Position numbers and translations under genes: made by a program. A DNA stretch of 60,237 nucleotides from a virus: the IMG/VR virus record IMGVR_UViG_3300045110_000134, positions 1-60,237 of that record. One strand, written 5' to 3'. Below the pieces are notes generated by a model. The model saw only the letters and a program-made list of their open reading frames with translations, was not told the origin of the DNA and did no database searches. Positions 24,006 through 31,403 of this stretch are shown in pieces; the first letter of the stretch is position 1, and each line of letters starts with the position of its first letter.

Positions 24006-24446
24006 ATGCTTATTGAGCGTATTTACGAGGCCTATCCGCGCCACGTCGGACGCCGGAAAGCGCTCCTCGAAATCGAACGAGCTCTCAGGCGGATCAGACA
24101 AGAGGCGCCAAACCTAAACAGCAAGTCGGACCTTGAAGTAGCCGAAATGATGATTAACACGGTCAAGATTTACGCGGCTTCCCCGGCCGGCAAGCGTCAG
24201 AGTTTCACTCCACACCCTACAACCTGGTTTCACCAATCGAGGTATCTGGATGACCCGGAAGAGTGGTTCCACGACAACTCAGGAACAAAGCAAGATGACA
24301 TTGCAAGGCGAAACACAGACACGCTCGCTGCTGTCTTTGGAAAACTGCCTGATGCGAACCGGACTTCTGTTTTCGCGCTCACTGACGGTGGAGGAGGCCC
24401 AGGTCTGGAAAGACTTCCTAAGCAGTTATCCCTCCTTGGCGATTGA
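24006..24446 (+). CDS. Replication-initiation-type protein (C-terminal domain only)
   Basis: A 146-residue protein. Residues 1-100 match the region found at the C-terminus of many phage replication proteins: ERIYEAYPRHVGRRKALLEI, then a helix, then FTPHPTTWFHQSRYLDDPEE. No N-terminal winged helix is present in frame. I chose ATG 24006 because GGGAG lies 5 bases upstream; the open frame extends to 23850 but its sequence is not protein-like. Possibly the origin-binding domain is on another protein, or the N-terminal part was lost. Confidence 0.65.
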   Translation: MLIERIYEAYPRHVGRRKALLEIERALRRIRQEAPNLNSKSDLEVAEMMINTVKIYAASPAGKRQSFTPHPTTWFHQSRYLDDPEEWFHDNSGTKQDDIARRNTDTLAAVFGKLPDANRTSVFALTDGGGGPGLERLPKQLSLLGD

Positions 24447-24714
24447 GTACGCATTCGAGAACTGGCAACGCAACGGCCACTACTTCCCCAAGCCGGCCCA
24501 GATCCTTGAACTCATCCGCGCCTACAGCATTGAGCATCGCAGCGATTACGTCCATCGCTACGAGCACCACGGGGAGGGCTATAGCGCTGCTGATGTAATT
24601 CTGCTCTGGAAGATTTTTCACGAAAAATATCCAGACCCGCTTACGAAATCCTTAACCTACGAACAACGACAGGACTTGATAGACGAACTTGACCGGCGCA
24701 AGGCGGCTGCATGA
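24295..24714 (+). CDS. Helicase-loader-like replication protein
   Basis: A 139-residue protein (start uncertain among ATG 24250, 24295 and 24352). The segment LTVEEAQVWKDFLSSYPSLA followed by IEYAFENWQRNGHYFPKPAQ and ILELIRAYS resembles the small helical proteins (G39P/DnaD-like loaders) that recruit the host replicative helicase. It overlaps the previous gene by ~150 bases. Given that no helicase or polymerase is encoded, such a recruiter would be essential. Moderate confidence. Confidence 0.55.
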   Translation: MTLQGETQTRSLLSLENCLMRTGLLFSRSLTVEEAQVWKDFLSSYPSLAIEYAFENWQRNGHYFPKPAQILELIRAYSIEHRSDYVHRYEHHGEGYSAADVILLWKIFHEKYPDPLTKSLTYEQRQDLIDELDRRKAAA

Positions 24715-25016
24715 CCGACGAAGAGATTTCCCGGCTGCTGCGCCGGCAGGGGTTCATGGTCCCAGTATGTTCGGTCGTGTTATGGGACAAGAAGTTTGTC
24801 CGTCCAGCCGTGGAACAGTGGTTGAAGTTCATTCATTCCGATCGCAGGGGACGCCCCACCTGGCGCCCCGCCATTTTGGAGAAATATCAATGGGTACAGC
24901 CAACGCACCAGAAATCAGAACCACCGAATTCAACCTTAGCCCACAAGATCGAGCAGAGGCCCGAGACTCATTCGTCCGCTCGTTTGAGAGGCAGTTCGCG
25001 GACTGGTCAGAAATAG
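24711..25016 (+). CDS. Small hypothetical protein
   Basis: A 101-residue ORF starting MTDEEISRLLRRQGFMVPVC through an ATGA overlap with the loader-like gene. Its N-terminal 55 residues look protein-like; the C-terminal ~40 overlap the next gene in another frame and are low-quality. It is kept because of the coupled start and because otherwise a 175-base gap would be empty. Confidence 0.5.
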   Translation: MTDEEISRLLRRQGFMVPVCSVVLWDKKFVRPAVEQWLKFIHSDRRGRPTWRPAILEKYQWVQPTHQKSEPPNSTLAHKIEQRPETHSSARLRGSSRTGQK

Positions 25017-25465
25017 CCCGCGTCTGCTGCCAAGTGGAGCAGGACAAAGATTACCTACTGCTCGGGTTCCATTCGTTCGGTGCTTGGCTGATCGAGGCTG
25101 CTCCGCGGTCGAGGTCGTACATCTACCTGGTCATGGGACGCTACAAGGAACTTTCTCCAGACATATCGGACGCAGAACTGGCGGAGATCCCGCTCGAATC
25201 GGCCGGCGTACTGAAGCAACTGTCCTCGGGGGTGCGGCGCCAGTCCAAAGTTAGACAACAGGCCAAGGGTAAGGCGAGTGACTTGGTGGTTGCCATCCAG
25301 AAGGACTTTCCAGACCAGCACGTTGAGGGTATTGTGGAGCGGAAGTTAAAGTTCACGACGTCACAGTGGCAACGCATTGAACTGGCCTACGAAATCTTCA
25401 AAGTGCAAGATGAAAGCGCGAGTCTCGAAACGTTCATCGAGTGGCTGGTGAGTGAACGCTTTTGA
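24890..25465 (+). CDS. Helical protein, possibly DNA-binding (ParB/HTH-like)
   Basis: A 191-residue protein starting MGTANAPEIRTTEFNLSPQD with GGAG 8 bases upstream. Pattern: an N-terminal helical region (WSEIARVCCQVEQDKDYLLL), SFGAWLIEAAPRSRSYIYLV, an ELAEIPLESAGVLKQLS helix, and a C-terminal acidic helical tail. I have seen this layout in phage replication regions, usually unannotated. The middle resembles an HTH used by ParB-like proteins. Function unproven. Confidence 0.65.
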   Translation: MGTANAPEIRTTEFNLSPQDRAEARDSFVRSFERQFADWSEIARVCCQVEQDKDYLLLGFHSFGAWLIEAAPRSRSYIYLVMGRYKELSPDISDAELAEIPLESAGVLKQLSSGVRRQSKVRQQAKGKASDLVVAIQKDFPDQHVEGIVERKLKFTTSQWQRIELAYEIFKVQDESASLETFIEWLVSERF

Positions 25466-25758
25466 TTAAGACCACCAAAGACGGCCGCACGATACGCGAG
25501 GGGAAGGACTACACCATTTTCCGCTGGCAACTCTGGGAGAGGCAGACGGTTGGAATGTGCGCCAGATGTCACAAGGGTACCAGCCTTAGCGCGGACCCTG
25601 AGGATTACAACTCGTTCCACGTTCATCACGTTAACGGCCGCGGAATGGGCGGAGGCAAGCGAGACGATACCTTTGAAGCTTGCGTAGGCTTGTGTGGCGC
25701 CTGCCACCGCAAGGAACACGGGCAAGGCTATAGCAACGTCACCGTGTCCGACTTGTAA
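25462..25758 (+). CDS. HNH nuclease-type zinc protein
   Basis: A 98-residue protein with a TTG start overlapping the previous stop (TTGA). CARCHK (residues 33-38), HVHHVNGRGMGGGKRDDTFE and LCGACHRKEHGQ give the C-x2-C ... H-H-x2-G-R-G ... C-x2-C-H-x3-H pattern of small HNH proteins. Such proteins in phage replication clusters act as nickases, packaging helpers or recombination nucleases; which applies here cannot be told. The start chosen fits the operon's overlap habit. Confidence 0.8.
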   Translation: MIKTTKDGRTIREGKDYTIFRWQLWERQTVGMCARCHKGTSLSADPEDYNSFHVHHVNGRGMGGGKRDDTFEACVGLCGACHRKEHGQGYSNVTVSDL

Positions 25759-25967
25759 GGTTTGGTTTTCGTGGTCGCAGTGATCGTCACCGGGCCGGCC
25801 AGCGCGGAAGCATCTGCGGTAAATTTTCCGTGATCGTCAATCGCTCCATTGCCAGAACATTTCCAGGTAACTCCCTTTTTGGCTTTGTCGCCAGCTACGG
25901 CAGCGTCAAACTGGATAGAAGTGTTTTGCTCGAACTTTGCAGACTTGGGACTGATAGTTACGTTCAT
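25728..25967 (-). CDS. Single Ig-like (BIG2-type) domain protein
   Basis: A 79-residue protein consisting of one bacterial Ig-like domain: VTISPKSAKFEQNTSIQFDA, GVTWKCSGNGAIDDHGKFTA and VTITATTKTKPYKSDTVTLL. AAGGAG lies about 9 bases before the ATG, a strong ribosome site, so it is very likely expressed. It has no signal peptide. A lone Ig domain suggests a capsid decoration or host-binding protein, but it sits, reversed, inside an early replication segment and overlaps the HNH gene by 31 bases, which is odd. Confidence 0.8.
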   Translation of the reverse strand: MNVTISPKSAKFEQNTSIQFDAAVAGDKAKKGVTWKCSGNGAIDDHGKFTADASALAGPVTITATTKTKPYKSDTVTLL

Positions 25968-26039
25968 ATGGGGTTCTCCTTTAGAAAAATGCTACATTGG
26001 CTCTGAGTTCGAGACTGAGCAAAATTGCACGGAGGCAGA

Positions 26040-26537
26040 ATGGCTACTCCACAACAGAGAACTAGAGACAACCTGACGGCCCGCGGCTACCTGGTCGGAA
26101 CCGTGGAAGGCAAGAAGCGGTTCCCGGATCGCAAGAAGCACGCTTGCCGCGCCTGTGGCCATGTTCCGATGATTGAAATATCGGTAGACCTTTGGAGTGT
26201 CTTCGACATCGTGGCCATCTGTCCAGAATCCGGCCTTGCTGTAGATCCAATCGTGTTTGTCCAGACCACCAGCCGCGCCAACCATTCCACCAGGCGCAAC
26301 AAGATCCTGGGCAGCATGGAAGCCAAGTTAGTCCTGCTGTCGGGCGCTCGCATCCTGCTCCAGTCCTGGGCGCAAGACGATCGCGGGCGCTGGCATCCGT
26401 TTGACGAGTGGATAACTTTGAAGGAATTTGAATCGGCACACTTCTATCCCAACACAGTTGCGGAATTGCTAGAGATTCGGCGGAAGGAAAAGAAACCAGA
26501 CTTGCCGGCAGGATCTACGCTACCGCTTACGGTTTGA
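26040..26537 (+). CDS. PD-(D/E)XK-like phage nuclease
   Basis: A 165-residue protein starting MATPQQRTRDNLTARGYLVG with GGAGG 4 bases before its ATG. It has the layout I associate with a small phage restriction-endonuclease-like family: an N-terminal helix and Gly-Tyr-x-V-x-x-V-E strand, a D-x-x-x-x-F-D-I-V-A-I segment (residues ~52-62), then VFVQTTS (Q in place of the E/D-x-K acid) and ILGSMEAKLVLLSGARILL. Junction resolvase or DNA repair roles are plausible. It stands alone between two leftward genes. Confidence 0.6.
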   Translation: MATPQQRTRDNLTARGYLVGTVEGKKRFPDRKKHACRACGHVPMIEISVDLWSVFDIVAICPESGLAVDPIVFVQTTSRANHSTRRNKILGSMEAKLVLLSGARILLQSWAQDDRGRWHPFDEWITLKEFESAHFYPNTVAELLEIRRKEKKPDLPAGSTLPLTV

Positions 26538-26541
26538 CCTA

Positions 26542-27528
26542 CTACTTACCCAAGCGGGCTTGGGCGTATGCTTCGGCAAACTTCAGAACACTTCTACCCG
26601 ACAAGGTTGAGAAGGGATGATATTCCGGGTGGCCTTCCCAGAACTCCTCTGCGGACATAAACGCCCTCTCAGGCTGAGAGGCGGCTCTATTCGCACGCTT
26701 GCGAAATTCATATATAGCTGATTGCAGGGCTCGAAAGTGATCACTGAGCAAGTCGATGTCGGCGGTTTCACATCCATCAGTCGCAGCCTTCTGGTCATAC
26801 TCATTCCGCACTTTAAGATAGTTCTCGGCGGCGGTTGCCAAGTAGCCAGCATGTTCAATTGCGTAGTCTTGTGATGTGCGTGGCTCAGGCTGGGAGGCGG
26901 AGTCGGCCATTTTGTCCCATTGGTGAATTCCAGCGTGACCAAGAGGCAATGTGCAGCGAAATTTCCGTATGACTACTCCACACACAGGCTCCCTATTCGG
27001 CTCGGACGCGACTATCTCAGCATTTTCAATAGAATTGCTCTTAGCTAGGTCTCGAACTTTCGGTAGCGTGAGAGAACTCGGACCAACCTCCGGCTCGGAC
27101 GCGGCGGCTTCGAGAAGCGCCCTCCACTCACTGCAGCCGACTTTTTGGGTGTGCTTTCCGCCATGACCGTCTGCGAGTAGCCAACACGTCCCGAGAATCT
27201 CCTGTTCTTCCTGTGGCCCACCCTCCGGCGCTGCGGGGCGCACGGCCTCGGGATTCATGTAGGCGTGCATGACTTTGTGCCCTGTCCGATAGGTGCAGTG
27301 GCACTTCGTCAAATCCTGTGTGCATTCGCCGTGCTTGCCATCTCCGCACGCATCTGATACAGGCTCACCATGACGATGCTTATAGCCCTTTGAGAATGGC
27401 CCACCCTCCGGCGCTGCGGCCTCGGCATAGCCTTCGCGTTCTTCGTCTGACATCGGATGGCTCTCCTTGTAATCTGACCATTTCGTGTGACCCTCCGGCG
27501 CTGCGGGGCGCTGGAATGGATGCCACAT
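26542..27528 (-). CDS. Modular Cys/His protein with repeated AAPEGG and ASQPE spacers
   Basis: A 328-residue protein with no known fold overall. Three copies of a P-A-A-P-E-G or A-A-A-P-E-G spacer and several A-S-E/Q-P-E spacers separate short Cys/His modules (CGDGKHGEC to CHCTYRTGHKVMH; CWLLADGHGGKHTQKVGC; CGVVIRKFRCTLPLGHAGIHQW). The C-terminal 120 residues are helical. The start is uncertain: another frame begins at 27554 (MATEELCAECG) and would need a frameshift to join. It is the last gene of the second leftward operon and ends 4 bases from the convergent nuclease gene. Confidence 0.6.
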   Translation of the reverse strand: MWHPFQRPAAPEGHTKWSDYKESHPMSDEEREGYAEAAAPEGGPFSKGYKHRHGEPVSDACGDGKHGECTQDLTKCHCTYRTGHKVMHAYMNPEAVRPAAPEGGPQEEQEILGTCWLLADGHGGKHTQKVGCSEWRALLEAAASEPEVGPSSLTLPKVRDLAKSNSIENAEIVASEPNREPVCGVVIRKFRCTLPLGHAGIHQWDKMADSASQPEPRTSQDYAIEHAGYLATAAENYLKVRNEYDQKAATDGCETADIDLLSDHFRALQSAIYEFRKRANRAASQPERAFMSAEEFWEGHPEYHPFSTLSGRSVLKFAEAYAQARLGK

Positions 27529-27570
27529 TCAGCACACAGTTCTTCAGTTGCCATGGCAAGCCAGAAAAGT

Positions 27571-27741
27571 CAGAGATACACGCTTATCCCGGCCCGTATG
27601 CTTACATTTGCCTTATGACCATTCGGTGTTGCGGGCGTGCGCGTAGCTCGTGTGGGAAGCACGCAATGCGCCCCAAACATCGGCTCGTATTTGGAACCAC
27701 ACACAATGCAGATACCTAGTTGCTCGCTGACATTGGTCATA
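27571..27741 (-). CDS. Small Cys-pair protein
   Basis: A 56-residue ORF starting MTNVSEQLGICIVCGSKYEP with a GGAGG site 4 bases before the ATG. It has one CxxC and a later H-C, so a half zinc site. The strong ribosome site and the operon position make it credible despite its size. Confidence 0.6.
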
Positions 27742-27758
27742 CTTCCTCCGTTGCGCCT

Positions 27759-27797
27759 TCAGTTGCCATTGCCCTTTCCCTCACTCGCGGTCTTCAT
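27759..27797 (-). CDS. Twelve-residue leader-like ORF
   Basis: ATGA overlap with the stop of the RanBP2-finger gene opens a 12-codon frame reading MKTASEGKGNGN. Its first 6 residues copy the first 6 of that gene (MKTASE), which is part of a repeated DNA segment. It may be a decayed module remnant or a coupling peptide that carries ribosomes to 27741. Confidence 0.3.
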   Translation of the reverse strand: MKTASEGKGNGN

Positions 27798-28093
27798 CGC
27801 TTCACCGGCAGAAAGGCTCGCTTGGTCATCTCTTGCAGCCATGCGCTTACCTCCTCGTCTGCCAGCAACTGATAGGCTGTTTGTTTGTCGAGCGGATGCC
27901 CATTGACTGACACGAATTCCTCTAAGTGAACGATGATCGAGCCTAGCTTGATGAGCAGTGTAGCGTTCGGCTTCAATGGATCACTCGCGGTCTTCTCATC
28001 CTTATAACGCAAGCATTTTATGCAGCGAATGCAATTAGGACTATTGCCCCAGCCGCATTTGGGGCAACTCCATTCCTCACTCGCGGTCTTCAT
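27794..28093 (-). CDS. RanBP2-type zinc-finger protein
   Basis: A 99-residue protein. Residues 8-27 fit the RanBP2 finger exactly: W-x-C-x2-C-x3-N-x6-C-x2-C (EWSCPKCGWGNSPNCIRC then IKC). A second part (ATLLIKLGSIIVHLEEFVSV, LLADEEVSAWLQEM) is a conserved-looking helical module. RanBP2 fingers usually bind single-stranded RNA or ubiquitin; in phages a nucleic acid target is more likely. A 15-bp DNA repeat marks its start and its midpoint. Confidence 0.7.
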   Translation of the reverse strand: MKTASEEWSCPKCGWGNSPNCIRCIKCLRYKDEKTASDPLKPNATLLIKLGSIIVHLEEFVSVNGHPLDKQTAYQLLADEEVSAWLQEMTKRAFLPVKR

Positions 28094-28461
28094 CGTCGTT
28101 TCCTCATCGTGGCAACCTTGCGCTCTACTGCGTGGTCAGACTCGATAAACAAGCCAGTAAGTTTCAGCAACTTAACAACCAGTTCGCCGGCCGGCGTGAG
28201 CTCGCAGTAGGCTGTCAACTCGTACACATTCATCCACTTTTTCAAGTCGCGCTTTGCCTTGCGCTGGATCAGTCCGCGCTTCGTGAGTGCATTTTCTGCT
28301 GCGATGAAGTTATCCGGCATGTGGATGTTGCCAAAGTTCCAACGGTCCCACACCACGTTATCCGCAACGGCACAAAGGAACTGCATCTGAACCTTGGTGA
28401 GTCCCAGGACAAAATTAGTCCGCATCACGTAACCCTTGAAATTGTCTTTCCAATCGTTCAC
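28090..28461 (-). CDS. Winged-helix-like phage protein
   Basis: A 123-residue protein: FVLGLTKVQMQFLCAVADNV, NFIAAENALTKRGLIQRKAK, then YELTAYCELTPAGELVVKLL. The helix-turn-helix followed by a wing and ending in a C-terminal basic tail suggests a MarR-type DNA-binding fold. Overlaps both neighbours by 4 bases. Could regulate early genes. Confidence 0.65.
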   Translation of the reverse strand: MNDWKDNFKGYVMRTNFVLGLTKVQMQFLCAVADNVVWDRWNFGNIHMPDNFIAAENALTKRGLIQRKAKRDLKKWMNVYELTAYCELTPAGELVVKLLKLTGLFIESDHAVERKVATMRKRR

Positions 28462-28685
28462 AGTGGTCTCCTCGTCGGTTTCGGGATCGTCAACGGGATC
28501 GGCTTGGCCCCAGCCCGCCGCGGCGCCTTGTGATGCAGCTTCTTTGGTCTTCCCCTGGGCGCGAACCCTCTCCAGGTCCGCACCTTACACTTGGGGCAAC
28601 GCTGGGGCGGTTCCTTTGCGGTACTCGTCCATTCGTGCCCGCATCGTTCACAGATGCATAGTCTCGCTGTAACGGTAGCAATCAT
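28458..28685 (-). CDS. Zinc-ribbon protein
   Basis: A 75-residue protein starting MIATVTARLCICERCGHEWT by ATGA overlap. CERC (residues 12-15) and CPKC (30-33) make a zinc ribbon; the C-terminal half is very basic with proline (GRPKKLHHKAPRRAGAKPIP), likely nucleic-acid-binding. Confidence 0.7.
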   Translation of the reverse strand: MIATVTARLCICERCGHEWTSTAKEPPQRCPKCKVRTWRGFAPRGRPKKLHHKAPRRAGAKPIPLTIPKPTRRPL

Positions 28686-29167
28686 CGAATGGCCACCAGG
28701 ACCGTTACCAGCACGATTAGAACAGCCATCGTCGCCATAACCCACTTACAAACGGTTTCCATGCGCTGCCGGCGCAGTTTCTTCTTGCAGGCTTCGTTCT
28801 GAATCCAACCCATCTGGGACCAGGCTATCTCTCGTTCCCAGTCTGGAATGGTGCGCTTCGTGCCCTGGTGCCGTCCAAGGATCTTAGTCACTGCATCGTC
28901 TACCTCGGTTACTTCCCGGCCCACTGCTGCTGTTAGGCGGCAGTTGTCGCACAAGCAACACTCCGGGTGCGGCCATTGCTGAATCTCTGCATCTAGTTTG
29001 GCGTTCTCTTCCGCGTAAGATTGCTTCCGCTGTGGGAACTTGTCCTCGTCAATCTCGGGCTCGTAGTCGTCTTCCCGTCGTTCGTTCTTATTAAACTGGT
29101 CTTCACCGTAATGCCCGGTGATGTAGTTGTCTAAGTCGTTTCTCTGTCGGTCGTTAAGCCAAGTCAT
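28682..29167 (-). CDS. Membrane-anchored hypothetical protein
   Basis: A 161-residue protein. The start MTWLNDRQRNDLDNYITGHY at 29167 has AGGAGA 5 bases upstream. The N-terminal motif followed by GEDQF is shared by small phage proteins I know only as hypothetical. A CCLCDNC pair lies near residue 70. The last 22 residues (WVMATMAVLIVLVTVLVAIR) form one membrane span, so the protein would face the cytoplasm from a C-terminal anchor. Confidence 0.7.
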   Translation of the reverse strand: MTWLNDRQRNDLDNYITGHYGEDQFNKNERREDDYEPEIDEDKFPQRKQSYAEENAKLDAEIQQWPHPECCLCDNCRLTAAVGREVTEVDDAVTKILGRHQGTKRTIPDWEREIAWSQMGWIQNEACKKKLRRQRMETVCKWVMATMAVLIVLVTVLVAIR

Positions 29168-29244
29168 TCTATTTCTCCTGATAATGTCATCGGTCGTAGT
29201 CCTCCACTGCAGGCCAGTGCTCCGACACCGGCCAACTAGCAAGA

Positions 29245-29475
29245 CTAGGCCGCTTTTCGTCCGCCTCGGATTAGTCTCCAGCGTTTGCGCTGCGCTACCG
29301 CAATCCTGTGGCGTGCAGCCTGGGACATGCGGCGCCGCGGTTTCGGTTCGAGTTCTGGGATCGTCTTATCCGGGATCGTCTTAGTCCCTAGGTCGCTTAG
29401 GTCGTCCAAAAGATCAGCCGCCTGCAAGACCTTGGCTGCGTATTCGCGTAACTGCTTTGTAACTAGTTGCATCAT
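29245..29475 (-). CDS. Small protein with basic C-terminal helix
   Basis: A 76-residue protein starting MMQLVTKQLREYAAKVLQAA, with GGAGG 7 bases upstream of the ATG. The C-terminus (RRRMSQAARHRIAVAQRKRW) is a short basic motif common in bacterial and phage proteins and thought to bind DNA. The longer upstream frame overlaps the next gene and looks spurious. Confidence 0.65.
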   Translation of the reverse strand: MMQLVTKQLREYAAKVLQAADLLDDLSDLGTKTIPDKTIPELEPKPRRRMSQAARHRIAVAQRKRWRLIRGGRKAA

Positions 29476-29575
29476 CGTGTCGCCTCCAGGTTGAGAGATT
29501 GCCGGGTTACGTACCGGCCCTCGGTACCATCCGAGACGTTCTCGCGGAGGAGGAAATCTACTCCGGGGAGAGAAT

Positions 29576-30364
29576 CTAGTCGCCAAAATAAAACTGCTGC
29601 GCGTATCGCAACATCACAGCGTCATCGGCGGAATCTGTGTAAGCCTCTGTCCAAGGTTTGAACCAGTCCTGATACTCGAATCGCGCCTTGCATGGCTGTT
29701 TGTAGCGGTCGAGTTCTCCAACGATGCGCGCTGCAGGCCCACCAGTTGTGAGCAGGATTGCAAACTCGCAGTCCTGGGTGTCAATGTCATCACTGCCGGG
29801 TGTGTGCCAGTCGGATCGGACCTCTACCGAAAGCGCATCTTCTTGAATTCGTTCCCTTGCGCGTTCCTCATCGTGCCAGGATTCCGGCTCGTCTGAATCT
29901 TTGCCCTCGGTGCATTCCGTGGTTCCCGCGCCTTTACAGGTTTTGCAATCTTCTTCCTCGTTGTTTACCGCTGTGTCCGCCTTCCCTGTGCCGGCGCAAT
30001 CGGTGCATTCCATTTCGCCGTTGCACTCGCCGGCGTGTTCTAGCGCTTCCACCATTTCGCGGATATTGGAAATTGCTATCTTGGCGTAGTCGTTGGCTTG
30101 GGTTTGGAAATCCTTCTCTTGTTCTTTTACTTTCGGCATGTTCGTCTCCTCTGCCTCTGGTAGAGGCTTGGTTTTATCGGCCTTCTTGTTCAGCCCGCAT
30201 GGTGCCGTAGCAGGCAAGCGGACCCGGAAGGCCAAGGTGTCAAAGTCGCGTCCAATCTCTAGTTCTAAGTCGCGTTGCGCGTCCCATGACTCTTCTAGCT
30301 TTTGGACTGCCAGCTTGAGCAGTCTCACCATTTCAGGGGTAATCTTCTGTTTGCGTTTAGCCAC
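29576..30364 (-). CDS. Protein with DnaJ-like cysteine repeats
   Basis: A 262-residue protein with a GTG start. Two C-x2-C-x-G-x-G units in the middle (CTDCAGTGKAD and CKTCKGAGTTEC) copy half of a DnaJ zinc centre, though no J domain is present. The C-terminal 90 residues form a separate mixed domain (CEFAILLTTGGPAARIVGEL). An in-frame internal ATG at MPKVKEQEKDF (about residue 76) has its own GAGGAG site, so a shorter product may also be made. Possible chaperone-adaptor role is inference. Confidence 0.65.
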   Translation of the reverse strand: MAKRKQKITPEMVRLLKLAVQKLEESWDAQRDLELEIGRDFDTLAFRVRLPATAPCGLNKKADKTKPLPEAEETNMPKVKEQEKDFQTQANDYAKIAISNIREMVEALEHAGECNGEMECTDCAGTGKADTAVNNEEEDCKTCKGAGTTECTEGKDSDEPESWHDEERARERIQEDALSVEVRSDWHTPGSDDIDTQDCEFAILLTTGGPAARIVGELDRYKQPCKARFEYQDWFKPWTEAYTDSADDAVMLRYAQQFYFGD

Positions 30365-30455
30365 GGCCCACCCCTGTCACGTACCAGTACACAGGCACGA
30401 TTACGATTACAGCGAAAATGCAGAGTGCAATAGCGGCTACCTGTTGGATTGACAT
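30357..30455 (-). CDS. 32-residue single-span membrane peptide
   Basis: ATG at 30455 with AGAGG 5 bases upstream opens MSIQQVAAIALCIFAVIVIV followed by PVYWYVTGVGRG. It has one hydrophobic span and a 8-base overlap with the next gene start. Size and features suit a small membrane regulator. Confidence 0.55.
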   Translation of the reverse strand: MSIQQVAAIALCIFAVIVIVPVYWYVTGVGRG

Positions 30456-30514
30456 AATTTCCTCTCGATGCTGGTTGCATCAATGGCCAGTCTGCGAACT
30501 GGCCAATGTCGCAA

Positions 30515-31369
30515 CTAGGCTGCTAACGTCCCAGTCTTCAGTGCTTCCATTCTCTCCGCCAGTTGCCACAGTGCGCGGTTAAGCCGGACATCCTGGTCAA
30601 TGCCCTTGACTTCGCGGGTGCTGACCAGCCTGGGGCGTCGGTTCTCAGGGGTACGCGGTTGACGTGCGGACAATCCACCTTTAATCACGTTTTCCTGCAC
30701 CTTGTTGAAGGTGCGCCACAGGTCCGGAGAGTTATCTCCGCCTCTGCGAGTCCAGAGCAACTGACTGGCTGTAATCGGGGTGTCTACGCGACCCTCGGAA
30801 TCAGCGAACCGGAGAGTATGGGCAGCTTCAGCGAATGCGTTCTGCTCACCACTGGTCAGCTGTAGCGACTGCCAACGGTTCACAGTATCCAAGACTCGCG
30901 GCGCCTGCCGGACAATCTGGTCCGACGCTTCCACCACCGCATCGATGATATTGCCCTTGTGTTGGACGTGTACGCTGGCAACCTCGGAATCAGATACCAT
31001 CGCACCATTCCCGCAGATAAATCGCCACAACCCCAGCATGAGGCGGTAAGCGCTCGTCCCATCATGTGCGTTGACCAGCACCACTTCTGGGACCACTTCG
31101 CCCACCACCGCGGCGCGTTCCATGTCAGCCATTCTGCGGAAGCGCAGCATGTGCTTGGTGAACTCCTTCCGCGAGAGGTCCCTGGATCGGGACTGGGAAG
31201 CACTAAACGGAAAGAACCCCGCCCGCTCCATACCCTTGATTACGTCTAAGGTCGGAATGTAGGTATAGCGGTCTGAGCGGCTTTCATGGGGTTGCAACGC
31301 CAGGGCGGAAGGAGCAAGGTGTCCAATAGCTTCAATGGTGAGCGGTTGCGAGTTACGCGAGATATACAT
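30515..31369 (-). CDS. DUF932-family protein
   Basis: A 284-residue protein starting MYISRNSQPLTIEAIGHLAP; AGAGG lies 6 bases before ATG 31369, and a longer start at 31408 would overlap the promoter. Motifs FPFSASQSRSRDLSRKEFTK, VVLVNAHDGTSAYRLMLGLW, RFICGNGAMVSD and VHVQHKGNI are diagnostic for the DUF932 phage/plasmid family, whose role is still unclear but which is often strongly expressed early. It is the first gene of the second leftward operon, just downstream of a candidate regulated promoter. Confidence 0.9.
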   Translation of the reverse strand: MYISRNSQPLTIEAIGHLAPSALALQPHESRSDRYTYIPTLDVIKGMERAGFFPFSASQSRSRDLSRKEFTKHMLRFRRMADMERAAVVGEVVPEVVLVNAHDGTSAYRLMLGLWRFICGNGAMVSDSEVASVHVQHKGNIIDAVVEASDQIVRQAPRVLDTVNRWQSLQLTSGEQNAFAEAAHTLRFADSEGRVDTPITASQLLWTRRGGDNSPDLWRTFNKVQENVIKGGLSARQPRTPENRRPRLVSTREVKGIDQDVRLNRALWQLAERMEALKTGTLAA

Positions 31370-31403
31370 GGTTTCCTCTTTGGTCGCTGGTAGCGACTGG
31401 CCC

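Noticed and set aside
29576-30364. DnaJ chaperone
   Set aside because: Only two of the four C-x2-C-x-G-x-G units are present and there is no J domain with HPD.
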